This document shows positions 55,401 through 64,000 of a DNA stretch of 64,000 nucleotides, one piece after another (position 1 is the first letter of the stretch; each line of letters opens with the position of its first letter). A program made the translations under genes and the position numbers. Source of the DNA: Rhodopirellula sp. P2 (GTDB lineage Bacteria; Planctomycetota; Planctomycetia; Pirellulales; Pirellulaceae); the NCBI RefSeq assembly GCF_028768465.1, contig NZ_CP118225.1, forward strand, positions 2,461,001-2,525,000, written 5' to 3'. The notes below the pieces were generated by a model. It saw only the letters and a program-made list of their open reading frames with translations, did no database searches and was not told the DNA's origin.

Positions 55401-58400
55401 CACAAATTGTCGCGTGATTTGACCGGGAGTGTCCGGGTTGCTTTCGAACTGGATGTCTTGCAACACGTACTCGCCGGCATCATCCCAGTCGCCATCCGCG
55501 TTGAAGTCAATCCAAGCCTGCAGCACGCTGCCAGGCGAAGCGGTGACCTCAATCGGCGTGATCACACCTGGGTTGATGATGCCACCCGGGTTGGTCGAAC
55601 TGGAGAAGTTGACGCCGTCTTCATCGTTGCCGGTGAAGTTGACGACGAACACCCCGTTCTCTTCCGAGATCGAGCGTTCTGCTGGACGCAGGGGGCTTTG
55701 ATCAATGGCTCGAACAATCGCGTTGGCGATGTCCTCTTCCTTGATCAACGAGTTATTGATGTTGCCGTTGTCGTCGAGGGCGTCGATCGAGATCGCGTAG
55801 TTGTCTTCTTCGAATCGACCATCGATGTCAAATTCCAACGTCGCTTGAACACCGCCCACGGTCAGTGTGATGGTTTCTCCATCAAACAGATCCAAGGAAG
55901 AGAAGTCCAAGGGGTTCACGGCGATGCGAACATCCCCGGCAACGATCGTGTTGGAGAACAACGTCGCGGGCAGGGGAGCACCGGTTGCTGTCAGCGGCGA
56001 GACGTCGATGGTGAGGTCATCACCGTCAGCCGTGCGAACCGCCAAGGCATCCGTTTCCGCATCCACGCGGCTTCCCAGGATGGGATTGTTGGCTCCGCCG
56101 ATCACGTGGCGAGGTCCGTCTTGGGCCAAGGTCGTTGGGTAACGACCTGGAACACCTGCGACGGGATCGGGTGCATCGCCAAAGTCCAATGCGATACCCG
56201 GCATCAAAATCGTGAACTGAGTCGAGCGATCTTCGCGGTTCGGTGCCAGCGGGTTGCCAGCCAAATCCTTGATGGCGGGCAAGTAGTAGTTGCTAACGGG
56301 ACCATCGATGATCGATGCGTTCTCAATGAACAAGCTGGACCCACCGCGATTCTCAGCCAGCAACGTGGTCGTTTCTGGTTGCCCGGGTTGGTTGACACCT
56401 TGCAAGGCTCGCAGAATGCTTCGTTTGACGTCTTCGGAGTTGTTGTCCGGCGAGATCGGAATCGCGATCGCTCCACCGGGAACACCCACCACGTTCAATG
56501 TGGTCGCTCCAGAGATGTCCACTTGCGTGCCTGGCAGATCGTTCAAGCGAACGGTGCCCGCTTCAACGTCGGCAACCGGCATCAATTCTTGACCCGTCGC
56601 AGGGTCCACTGCGAATCGCAGACCACCCCGGTTGTTGCTGATCGTCGCTGCCAAGCTTTGTGCGATCTCACCGATCGAACTGCTGGAATTGAACGTGACC
56701 GGGATGTTGCCTGCACGAACTCCGCCACCACCATCGCTGAGTTCAAACTCAAACGAGATGTCGACATCGCCCTGACGCAGACGCAACACTTCACCGTCGG
56801 CCACGATGCCGCGGTCGACCGAGATGCCTGGGGTGCCCGGAACGAGCAAGCCTGGCAAACCATTGTTGTCGACGCGATCGCGATCGATCCGACCCAGTGA
56901 AATCTGGTTGTTGGCATTGACCGTCGCGGTCATGTCAGCAGGCGAGTTGTTGATGACAATCGCCAAGTTCGCTGCGAGTGTCGCACCGTTTTGGTTGGAG
57001 TCGTAAGCGACAAAGATGGCACCCGGAACGGGCGTGACATTGTTCAGCCCGGTTGGCAACACAAATTGCAAGACCACATCGTTGCCGGCATCGTCTCGCA
57101 GAATCAGCACGCTGCCGTTGGTGATGCTGAATCCGCCCAAGGTGGGCATCGTCAGCAACAACGGGCCGAAGACCTGGACGGTGCTGCTTTCGGTCACACC
57201 AGGTTCGCCACGAACTTCCAGCGAACTTCCCGCGGTGACCGTGATGATCGCCGGTTGAGGAATGATGTCCTGACCGTTGACGTTGACCGTCTCGGACGAT
57301 TCGACCTGCACCTGACCAGAAGCAACCACTCGCGAACCCGGAGCCAATCCGTTGATCAGATCAGCGGAGTTGTTCAGGGCATCACGAACAGCATCTGCCA
57401 GGTCGCTGGCCGTGTCGGTCAAACGGAATGGCATGCGGAAGTGACCCGGTTCGACACCGTCGAAGGTTTCCTGGCCGTTCTCATCTTGCGTGATCAAGTC
57501 GAATTCCAACGTGCGTCGGACTTCGAACTCGGATGTTTCACTGAACGACAGCCCGCCGTAATCCGATTGGAAGGAAGCCGTCACACCGGTTGGCAGATTC
57601 AAGAACACGTATTGGTCTTGAGCCACGGGATCCGCGTTCAATTCTGCGGTGCGGAGCAACCCAGCCAAGCGGCGGGAGAACTCTTCACGCGAAACGAGGA
57701 CCAGTGTTTCGTTTCCAACGTCGTCGGTGACCGTTTCCGTGATGTCCAGGACGAAGCTGCCCGGGGTCGGGATCAGATCGGCCTCGGATGCATCGATTTG
57801 CACTCGGACGCGTTCACCCGCACTGGTTTGCAGAACGAAGACGTTGTTGTCCAGCGTGGCGCCGAAGTCAGCCACGGCGAGGCCAGCTGGGTAAGCCGTT
57901 CCCAATTCGATTGCAGGCGAAACGGTGGCGGGGCTTTCAGTGACACGAATGATGTCACCGTCGCTGACCGGACGACTGAGTCCAATGACGGACAATTGGC
58001 CGCCGTTGATGTTGACCAAACCAGAGGAAGGCAAGTTCAAATACACCGTGTCCTCGATCACTGTCGGAACCAATCCGAGTGCAGAGTTCGACAACGTGTC
58101 GGCGATGACCTGTGACAATTCCAAGACGGTCAAATCGTTTGGAGCAACCGTGATGACCACAGGGACGAAGGAGGGGTCGCTCAGCGTGCCATCTTCGGTG
58201 AATTCGAAGGTGCGAGTCACGTCGCCATTGCTGACGATGAACGTGTCGCCGACCACAACGCCACCAAATGCGGTGCCGGCACGCGGCACTTGCAACGCCA
58301 ACGTTCGGGCGTCTTGTTCCATTCCGCCGGCGGAGGTGTCGACGGTGTAACCCGCGGGAGCACCGAGGATGACTCGTTCGCCTTCGACCACCACTTCGAC

Positions 58401-61400
58401 TTCGAAGTTCGGGTTGGCGGCCAAGGCTGTGTTGATGGCCGTTTCGATGTCGCGAGCGATTCGTTCGCGAACCTCTTGACGTCCTTCCGGTGTGTCGACT
58501 TGAGAATCGGGGAGGATGATTGGAGTCGCGTCACCCAACACGGTTCCGTCGCGATCAAATTCGAACACCAGGGTGGCGTTTTCACCATCACCAATTCGGA
58601 ACGAGTCGCCATCGCTCAGGCCACCGGCGTCGATGCCAACTTCAGGAACCACCAGGGTCAGCGTTTCAGGCAAGAACAGTTGATAGCCTGATTCGAATTC
58701 GAAGACGACGGTGCCGCCATCGGAATCCGTGATGCTGACCTGTTGTCCGTCACGCACTTCGCTTGGATCGGGAGCAACGATGACGCTGCGATCACGATTG
58801 TTGAGCGAGATGCTGTAGGCGTTGCCTTCACGCCAAATGCCAGCCGATGGAGTCAGCGTGATCAGGTTGCTGGTTTCATCGTAGTCAAAGGTGTAATCGA
58901 AGCCTTCGGTCAACAACCTTCCGTTTTCGAACACAGCGACATTGGCACCCTTGGGACGCAGCCCATTGATCGGTGCCACAACCACGGTGTCGTCATCGAT
59001 GCCAATTCCGGAGAATGGGTTGGACGAGTCACCCGTGTCACGCAGTTGGATGGTGAACTTTTGCTGGTTGCCACCGGTCAGTTGCAAGAAGTTCTCAGCG
59101 GAGTCGCTGTCGCGACCTTCCGCATCGTTGTCGAGTGGGTCTTGCAATGTCGCAATCGGCCCGTTGAAGTCCGCCAGTTCGTTTGCACCGCGGTCGATGA
59201 ACAAGCTTCCGCCGACACCGGATGGAGGAGCGGCCAAGTCATTGTCGGCTCGCAGCACACCATTTCCGTCCCGGGTTGGGGCCAGGATGTTGCTGGTTCC
59301 CAAACCAACGCTTTCTTTGACGCCACCGAATGCATCCCGCTCGGTCACCGAGCTGGCACCGCTGTCAATCGCGAGTGAGAACAAGGCGGGGATGAAGTTG
59401 TCACCATCCGCGTTGACAAACAACACATCGTTGTTGCCCAGCGTGATGTTGAAGTCATCGGTGCCGCCATTGACGTTGCTGGGGCCAGTGCGTCCATCCG
59501 TCGTCAGTCCCACGCCACCATTGTTCAGGCCATTGATGTTCTGGCGGAACAGCGTGGTCGCAGGTTGATCGTGTTGGAAAAGGTTGCTGGTGACAACTAC
59601 TTCGGAGGGCTTGATATGTTCATCCGGGTCGGTCGGGTGACTGAAGCCCCGGAACTGGGTCTCTTCGACCACGACGCTTTGATTCAAGTTCGCTAGGACG
59701 TTGTTGATCAAAGTGGCACTGCTACCGCCGGTCAACATGACACCTGTTTCTGGCAACAGTTGGTCCAGTTCCACGCCCGCTTGTGGATCCATTCGCAATG
59801 GAGTGGTTCCACCCTCTGGCGGAATGATCTCGATCTTGGCTGCGTTTTGGATCAGCAGGTAGAGTTCTGTCGTTCCCAGTCCTGATGTTGTCGTGCCAGC
59901 AAATCCGAGGCTATCCACTTCGCTCGTGCGATCGTGGCCAAAGCCGTATTGGAAGTCGCTGCCGAATCCGAATGGGAAAGGAATCGAGAAGTCGAAGCGA
60001 TCCAGTCCGGCGGCACTGCCAGCGAGACCGCCAAGCGCGGTTGCGTTGACACGTTGGATCGGTCCGGAGACGGAGCCGATGTCATTGTCATCCGGTCCAT
60101 TCTCGAATTCATTGTTCGGCAGCGGTGGGCTGGTCAACGTGGGGTTGTCGGCAATGCCAGCCCCGTTGATTGCATTCTGCAAGGCCGAAAGGATTTCCGG
60201 TGTTCGGAAACCGTCACCTGTTTGCAATGGAACGTTGACAACCGTCTCGCCGTTGTCATTCGTCCGGATGCCGCCGACACCGTCGGTGAACAGGAACCGC
60301 ATCGAGTTCGTGCTGTCGGGAGCGACGAATCCGTCCTGGCGGTCAGGGATTTGGGTGATCACGACCGAGGTGCCGATCAAATCATCGCCGGTCGATCCCA
60401 AGTTGCCTGAGTTTCGAGCCAAGTTTTGGTTGTCGATGCTCAAGACGAAATCGCGTGCCGCATAGGATTCGATCGCGATCGTGTAGTCGCCAACGATGTC
60501 CGCACTTTTGGTGCGACCAGACAATGCATTGGGGTCGTACTCGTCATTGGACTGCAGCGAAACGGCGACGTAGTACGTGCCCTTTTTCGTGGCTGTGAAA
60601 TCCACGAAGGGATCGACGGCGCGAAGGTTGGGTTGGGTGTCGTCGGCCGGGTCGACGGGATCGTCTCCCAGGTCGAGATAGGTGTCTTCCTGTGTCGGAT
60701 CCGTCGTCGTTTCCAAGTGAGTGGGAGCAGCAGCCGAATCATTCGAAGCCACCATCACGCCGTTGGCGTCGAACAACCGCAGGACCAAGTCAGGTCCTTC
60801 GGGGATGCCGAGGTCGAGGTCGGCCGCGAGGGTGTCAATGTCGATCGTCAAGCGATCGCCCACCAGCAATTCAACTTCGTAGAAGTCGACGTCTTGTTGA
60901 GCGGTCAGCAAGGCATCGCCGTTGCCGATCGTTCCGTTGGTGATGTACGCGCCATTGTGAGCTTGGCCGACTTTTGTGTCGCGGGCACCACTGATGGTGT
61001 CGTCGCCATCGACTCCGTTGACAATCGCCGCCTGCGAGAACTGTGACTCGGTGCCGTCTTGTCCATAAATCGTGTTGTTGACGATTCGTGAGAATGGCTG
61101 AGGTGATTCGGCCACCGCTGCTGGACTGGCAAAGAACGGGTTGCCGCCACCCTTCGCGAACGAAGTGTCGAAGTAGATTCCCGAAACGCCTTCGAGGAAC
61201 ACCGTTGCGGTTGGGAACGAGATGTCGCTGAGATAGCGATTTTCTTCGAGCTCATCGCCGAAAGCGATTGAAGGGCCAATCGTTGGATGAACCAACTGGA
61301 CCATGTCATTGGTCATCAGGATGCTGCCCTGGATGGCCTGGTAGATGGCCATCATGGCTTCATGCCGCGTGTGAGCGTAGTCACGACGCGCTGTCTGAGG

Positions 61401-64000
61401 AATGTTTGGCGGGTTGTAGTTGGGCCCCGTGTGCCGAATGTAAATCGGCACGTGACCGTCGACGTAGCCGTCACCACCAATCACGCCGCTGCCGCCGGCC
61501 GGCACTACGCCACCACCGATGTCTTCAAATTCGAATGTGACCCGGGTGCCGGCCGCATCGATGGTCATGGTCAGACCGTCCGCAATGAAGTCGCCAAAGC
61601 CAATGTCGCCGAGGAAGTCACCGCTGAAGAACGAATCGATTTGCCAAGGTCGGGTTTCCCCGTCCACTTTGATTGCCGAGTAACCGGCACTATCAATCGT
61701 GTTGTTGACGATGCTGACTGAAGGTGCCAAACCGCCAATCACCGAATTGTTCAAGGTTGGCAGATTGCGAACCCCGCCCGGAGTGGTGTTGCCGATCGGT
61801 GGCTGTTGCAGGTACGGATTCTCTTCGCCTGCAAAGAAATCTTCGTTGTTGAAACCGAAGAAGTTTCCGAGATCCAATGCGAATTGTGATCGAGTCTTGA
61901 TGTCTTGAGGGTCGACACCCCGATCGCCAGGTTCGCTCCAAATACCGATGGCATGCACATCGCTGATTTTGTTCGAGTCGATGAACACCTGGTCTTGTCG
62001 GCGTTGGACGTTTTGGTCACCGACGTATTCGGTGTAGATCGCGGGCAACCGGAAGGATGTTCCCGCTGGCACGATGGGGTCGGCAGCATCGGGCACGTCG
62101 TCCACGCTGTCGACCTTGTAGAAGTCACCCACCACGGCTGCCGACAGGGCAATGCGAACATCGTTGTTGCCACCAGCGGTGTTGCCGGATGAGTCCGTCG
62201 CCTGAATCGGAACCAAGGCTTGGACGGCAGGCAGGTTGAACGCCGTTCGCATCCGTTCGGCGATTTCGACTTGAGTGGTCACTCCACTGATGTTGATCGG
62301 GATATTGCCAGCGATCACGGAACCAGTGCTGTTGAACTCGAACGTCACGCTGCGGACATTGTCCGACACAGAGAACGTGTCGCCATCGTTCAATTGCGAG
62401 GGGTGAGGGGCAACAATCGTCATCGTTTGGGCGAGACGATCGTTGGTGTCGAACGTGGCCGTTGGAGTCTGAGTCGTTGCCGATGTCGTCGTGGTGTATT
62501 CCTGGCCAGGACGGATCTCAAGTTGGTACTCACCGAGGACCGTTTGCGATTGACCGACGAATCCGGTTCGTCCTGAAGCAGCACCCACCACCATCTCACC
62601 ACGTTCAGCAAAGCCGATGATGAAGTTGTCCAGGTACAGTCCTTCGCCACCAAAGACGGGGCCGGTGCCCGCAGCAAGGTCGGTGTCGTATTCGAAGCGA
62701 ATGATGACGTTGGTGTCGCCAGCAAACTGCCCCAGGTCCAAGCGGGCTTGGTACCAGTTTTCCAGGGTGTCCTGCTGCAACAAGGTTGCGTCGGTGCCTG
62801 CCGTCCCAGCGGCGTTGCCAGCCAAGATGGTCTCACCCTGTTGATCGCTGCGAGCGATCACTCGAACTTCGTCGTTGCCGATGTCGCTCAGCAAGTAATC
62901 GAAGTACAGGTACGGTTGGTCGGCATCACTGTAGCCCGAAAGGTCAAACGCAACACTGTCCAGGTCGCCGCGGATTTCCGAGCGATCGAAGTGCAGCGAT
63001 TGGTTGTTGGGGTCCCCGCCGTCGACCACATGGTCTTCGACCGAAACATTCAGTTCATAGGTGCCTTGTTGGGGACGGTCGCCGACGTCCAGGGAGAACA
63101 CCTGCGTGGCGGGGTCGTACGAGGTGGGTTCCGGCGAAACGGCAATGTAATACACGCCGGCTTGCAAGAACGTTTCAATGTAAGGGTCGTCGGTGAAGAT
63201 GCTCAGTGCATCGCCGATGCTACCTTCCGCACCCGCATTGGTGGACGAGAACGAGTTCGTCGCAATCACGACACCAAACGCATCGAGCAACTGCAGTTTC
63301 AGGTCGACGCTGTCGCTTTGGAAGTCTTCGATGTCTGGATCGATGTCAATGCCACCGAAGCCAGGGTTGGTGTTGTACGCAAACGGAATGACACCGTTGT
63401 CAACGTCCAGGATGACGCGTGAACCATCCACTGGCACGACGAATTGATAGACGTCGACCACTTCATTGATGGTCGTTCCCAACACCTTGGTGTGAGGAAG
63501 TTGCTGCGAAGTGTTGGTGCCGAACGAGTTCCCGATATTGGGGTCATCGTTCAAGCTCCAGCCAAGGTTGGCTTCCAGGTCGTCAGCCGAAAACAAGGAA
63601 TTGTTCGATTCCGACTCAACCTGGATGCTGTCGGGGAACAAATTCACGTTCCGCGAACCGTTGAAGGTTTGCTTGGAATTGTGACCGACATCGGTTGCTC
63701 GATCGAGCGTCGTCGACCAACCAAACGGCAACACACTGGTGTCGATGAAGAACGGTTCAATCGGCGCGTCAGCGGTGGTTTGAATGTTGTTCGCGATTTG
63801 GTCGTCAACGATCCGCAGAATCGAATCAATGGGTTCCAGTCGTACCAACGGGTCAGACAGCACGTCGGGGGTGGTGCCTTCGCCGGTGACAGCCACGTAG
63901 TACGTGCCTGATCCGCCGGGCAATGCTAGCGGGCCGATGTAAGCGTCACCGGTGTCGATACTTCCGCGTTGCAACAGATCGATCGGCGAATCGCCATCGA
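52464..64000 (-). CDS. Giant secreted/surface protein with dockerin, 3' part (more than 3840 aa)
   Basis: The frame is open to the window edge, so the N-terminus lies outside. Visible order: TYYVAVTGE-type prepeptidase-like segments; beta-sandwich domains (DNFIIGFAERGEMVV); the recurrent module of about 100 residues in many copies (about 62180-62400, 56450-58700, 55620-55890); parallel beta-helix-like stretches with repeated VNNTI motifs; a GEVEDY segment (about 55271-55290); cadherin-like repeats with VNDAPTL; and two C-terminal dockerin EF-hand pairs (52870-53100, DVNGDGRVSALDALQVINEL). Segment order and local wording match the 7517-aa protein from about its residue 2035 on, so they are probably tandem paralogues. 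Likely exported to the cell surface. Confidence 0.88.
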   Translation of the reverse strand, partial: DGDSPIDLLQRGSIDTGDAYIGPLALPGGSGTYYVAVTGEGTTPDVLSDPLVRLEPIDSILRIVDDQIANNIQTTADAPIEPFFIDTSVLPFGWSTTLDRATDVGHNSKQTFNGSRNVNLFPDSIQVESESNNSLFSADDLEANLGWSLNDDPNIGNSFGTNTSQQLPHTKVLGTTINEVVDVYQFVVPVDGSRVILDVDNGVIPFAYNTNPGFGGIDIDPDIEDFQSDSVDLKLQLLDAFGVVIATNSFSSTNAGAEGSIGDALSIFTDDPYIETFLQAGVYYIAVSPEPTSYDPATQVFSLDVGDRPQQGTYELNVSVEDHVVDGGDPNNQSLHFDRSEIRGDLDSVAFDLSGYSDADQPYLYFDYLLSDIGNDEVRVIARSDQQGETILAGNAAGTAGTDATLLQQDTLENWYQARLDLGQFAGDTNVIIRFEYDTDLAAGTGPVFGGEGLYLDNFIIGFAERGEMVVGAASGRTGFVGQSQTVLGEYQLEIRPGQEYTTTTSATTQTPTATFDTNDRLAQTMTIVAPHPSQLNDGDTFSVSDNVRSVTFEFNSTGSVIAGNIPINISGVTTQVEIAERMRTAFNLPAVQALVPIQATDSSGNTAGGNNDVRIALSAAVVGDFYKVDSVDDVPDAADPIVPAGTSFRLPAIYTEYVGDQNVQRRQDQVFIDSNKISDVHAIGIWSEPGDRGVDPQDIKTRSQFALDLGNFFGFNNEDFFAGEENPYLQQPPIGNTTPGGVRNLPTLNNSVIGGLAPSVSIVNNTIDSAGYSAIKVDGETRPWQIDSFFSGDFLGDIGFGDFIADGLTMTIDAAGTRVTFEFEDIGGGVVPAGGSGVIGGDGYVDGHVPIYIRHTGPNYNPPNIPQTARRDYAHTRHEAMMAIYQAIQGSILMTNDMVQLVHPTIGPSIAFGDELEENRYLSDISFPTATVFLEGVSGIYFDTSFAKGGGNPFFASPAAVAESPQPFSRIVNNTIYGQDGTESQFSQAAIVNGVDGDDTISGARDTKVGQAHNGAYITNGTIGNGDALLTAQQDVDFYEVELLVGDRLTIDIDTLAADLDLGIPEGPDLVLRLFDANGVMVASNDSAAAPTHLETTTDPTQEDTYLDLGDDPVDPADDTQPNLRAVDPFVDFTATKKGTYYVAVSLQSNDEYDPNALSGRTKSADIVGDYTIAIESYAARDFVLSIDNQNLARNSGNLGSTGDDLIGTSVVITQIPDRQDGFVAPDSTNSMRFLFTDGVGGIRTNDNGETVVNVPLQTGDGFRTPEILSALQNAINGAGIADNPTLTSPPLPNNEFENGPDDNDIGSVSGPIQRVNATALGGLAGSAAGLDRFDFSIPFPFGFGSDFQYGFGHDRTSEVDSLGFAGTTTSGLGTTELYLLIQNAAKIEIIPPEGGTTPLRMDPQAGVELDQLLPETGVMLTGGSSATLINNVLANLNQSVVVEETQFRGFSHPTDPDEHIKPSEVVVTSNLFQHDQPATTLFRQNINGLNNGGVGLTTDGRTGPSNVNGGTDDFNITLGNNDVLFVNADGDNFIPALFSLAIDSGASSVTERDAFGGVKESVGLGTSNILAPTRDGNGVLRADNDLAAPPSGVGGSLFIDRGANELADFNGPIATLQDPLDNDAEGRDSDSAENFLQLTGGNQQKFTIQLRDTGDSSNPFSGIGIDDDTVVVAPINGLRPKGANVAVFENGRLLTEGFDYTFDYDETSNLITLTPSAGIWREGNAYSISLNNRDRSVIVAPDPSEVRDGQQVSITDSDGGTVVFEFESGYQLFLPETLTLVVPEVGIDAGGLSDGDSFRIGDGENATLVFEFDRDGTVLGDATPIILPDSQVDTPEGRQEVRERIARDIETAINTALAANPNFEVEVVVEGERVILGAPAGYTVDTSAGGMEQDARTLALQVPRAGTAFGGVVVGDTFIVSNGDVTRTFEFTEDGTLSDPSFVPVVITVAPNDLTVLELSQVIADTLSNSALGLVPTVIEDTVYLNLPSSGLVNINGGQLSVIGLSRPVSDGDIIRVTESPATVSPAIELGTAYPAGLAVADFGATLDNNVFVLQTSAGERVRVQIDASEADLIPTPGSFVLDITETVTDDVGNETLVLVSREEFSRRLAGLLRTAELNADPVAQDQYVFLNLPTGVTASFQSDYGGLSFSETSEFEVRRTLEFDLITQDENGQETFDGVEPGHFRMPFRLTDTASDLADAVRDALNNSADLINGLAPGSRVVASGQVQVESSETVNVNGQDIIPQPAIITVTAGSSLEVRGEPGVTESSTVQVFGPLLLTMPTLGGFSITNGSVLILRDDAGNDVVLQFVLPTGLNNVTPVPGAIFVAYDSNQNGATLAANLAIVINNSPADMTATVNANNQISLGRIDRDRVDNNGLPGLLVPGTPGISVDRGIVADGEVLRLRQGDVDISFEFELSDGGGGVRAGNIPVTFNSSSSIGEIAQSLAATISNNRGGLRFAVDPATGQELMPVADVEAGTVRLNDLPGTQVDISGATTLNVVGVPGGAIAIPISPDNNSEDVKRSILRALQGVNQPGQPETTTLLAENRGGSSLFIENASIIDGPVSNYYLPAIKDLAGNPLAPNREDRSTQFTILMPGIALDFGDAPDPVAGVPGRYPTTLAQDGPRHVIGGANNPILGSRVDAETDALAVRTADGDDLTIDVSPLTATGAPLPATLFSNTIVAGDVRIAVNPLDFSSLDLFDGETITLTVGGVQATLEFDIDGRFEEDNYAISIDALDDNGNINNSLIKEEDIANAIVRAIDQSPLRPAERSISEENGVFVVNFTGNDEDGVNFSSSTNPGGIINPGVITPIEVTASPGSVLQAWIDFNADGDWDDAGEYVLQDIQFESNPDTPGQITRQFVIQFPDTSPAPTSGVSSTYARFRVSTEGGLSPSGLALSGEVEDYLVTLLPGLPPTIDDVAANRTYSVAEGATLQAIDATGTLTPTIANDNGLLSAVTDPDGQDVAIFADDVGSKTIYDVNDATRVAGVVNIAADGTFTFDADADFSGNATFVVRATDVSPGNPGGQLVSSRAITATITVTPVNDAPTLQSGVQPSDVLTTETIFEDNVVSQQDQTSLGPVVFSATDLIDPYFIAGPGSEPREQELFFQFAGTGTTAFQTTQGGSLTITDSGRTILYTPPQDYNGATPDTFIYRVADREAPGEGAIVSATAATVGRVSIVINAINDNPRLVDDSYSTDEDTPLNIDVDGPNGILNNDTAGPIDEQNDGQQIFLVPNQFQRVVNGQIINNRFTEAGGTIRLDGNQLVYTPRSQFSGTDRFTYQVQDSEGGVSTATVTIDVGSVNNQPEFIGVNGIPGETTLRFDERKQPGEEVTFDLNAWFRDPDNEAMTYQVTASGGTSVINPTIDGNELTIDFVPFQNGDSIPVLITARDPSGLTTDQTILVTVTGSPDAPIVQGSLNPLQIIEDNVSVEDLTQVFFDPDGDTLTYTVTRLGTIVNPTAAQIAAHPLVQSIEFFGNSMRITPKPNQFGQVTIELSARDSQFQATHQFELQVLSAEDAPTGVEDAYSVSLGGRLEVNDPAFGLLRNDFDPDFSSTLSIASGSVTQPTYGTVSLSGNDDGTFTYTFNPESSSLNPLPTGDSFTYRVQDNTGRLSPPVTVTITFGQSAYQNPSDRFDVTADGFVTAIDALRVINLLNRDELRDPNDPNADLTIDRIPTSPPDYYDVNGDGRVSALDALQVINELNARSVDGNNPAGESLLGDNTTIVSGSLDSTEMSRFASTQALASQSATNATAANAVPVSSAITSDRTPAGELTVSAETSLDNVLSVGFDIESAQSHRTELLANALADDLESSQSESGIGLDGAIDSALIDLFSEEIDHN
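52870..53100 (-). other. Dockerin-like EF-hand pair in the second giant protein
   Basis: DVTADGFVTAIDALRVINLL (about 53017-53085) and DVNGDGRVSALDALQVINEL (about 52876-52945) are two Ca-binding loops of the dockerin type, spaced like those of the neighbouring giant protein. Confidence 0.85.

Noticed and set aside
54630-56900. Plus-strand ORF of 756 codons within the second giant gene
   Set aside because: Same antisense effect; sequence composition is uniform and without domain motifs.

Overview
The window looks like a chromosome segment of a marine planctomycete close to Rhodopirellula. Evidence: a planctomycete-type N-terminal export motif (TLERRELLAAE) on a giant protein, dockerin and GEVEDY modules at giant-protein C-termini, paired DUF3299-like proteins, an HtrA-like gene cluster, a flagellar motor gene and moderately high GC. 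This assignment is inference from gene content. No rRNA, tRNA or CRISPR array was seen.

Layout. (1) 1-1296: the 3' end of a CbiX-type chelatase gene and a conserved hypothetical. (2) 1297-2018: gene-free, holding dispersed palindromic repeats. (3) 2019-16095: a sedentary chromosomal integron. A tyrosine recombinase that lacks its N-terminal domain is followed by a candidate attI and eleven attC sites delimiting eleven cassettes. Cassettes start with TTRRRY and most end in an attC whose first 7-12 bases are the reverse complement of that cassette's own start. Cargo: small unknown proteins, an HDAC11-like deacetylase and four toxin-antitoxin modules. attC3 is split by an IS91-like element, itself interrupted by a complete IS66-family element with an 8-bp target duplication. 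attC10 carries a 290-bp insert with terminal inverted repeats.

(4) 16250-18914: two DUF3299-like exported or membrane proteins and tripeptidase PepT. (5) 18939-26361, minus strand: an NPCBM-like secreted protein, three consecutive overlapping HtrA-like genes (the first with an intact triad, the other two catalytically dead) and an alpha/beta hydrolase. (6) 26703-29656: a small zinc-ribbon protein, fliM and proA. (7) 29813-64000: two tandem giant surface or secreted proteins on the minus strand, one of 7517 aa (22.5 kb) and one of more than 3840 aa running off the window. They share domain order, so they look like paralogues.

The most notable parts are the integron (cassettes read in the same direction as the integrase, unusually long attC sites, an HDAC cassette) and the giant proteins, which carry a dead metalloprotease-like motif and many copies of a recurrent module of about 100 residues.
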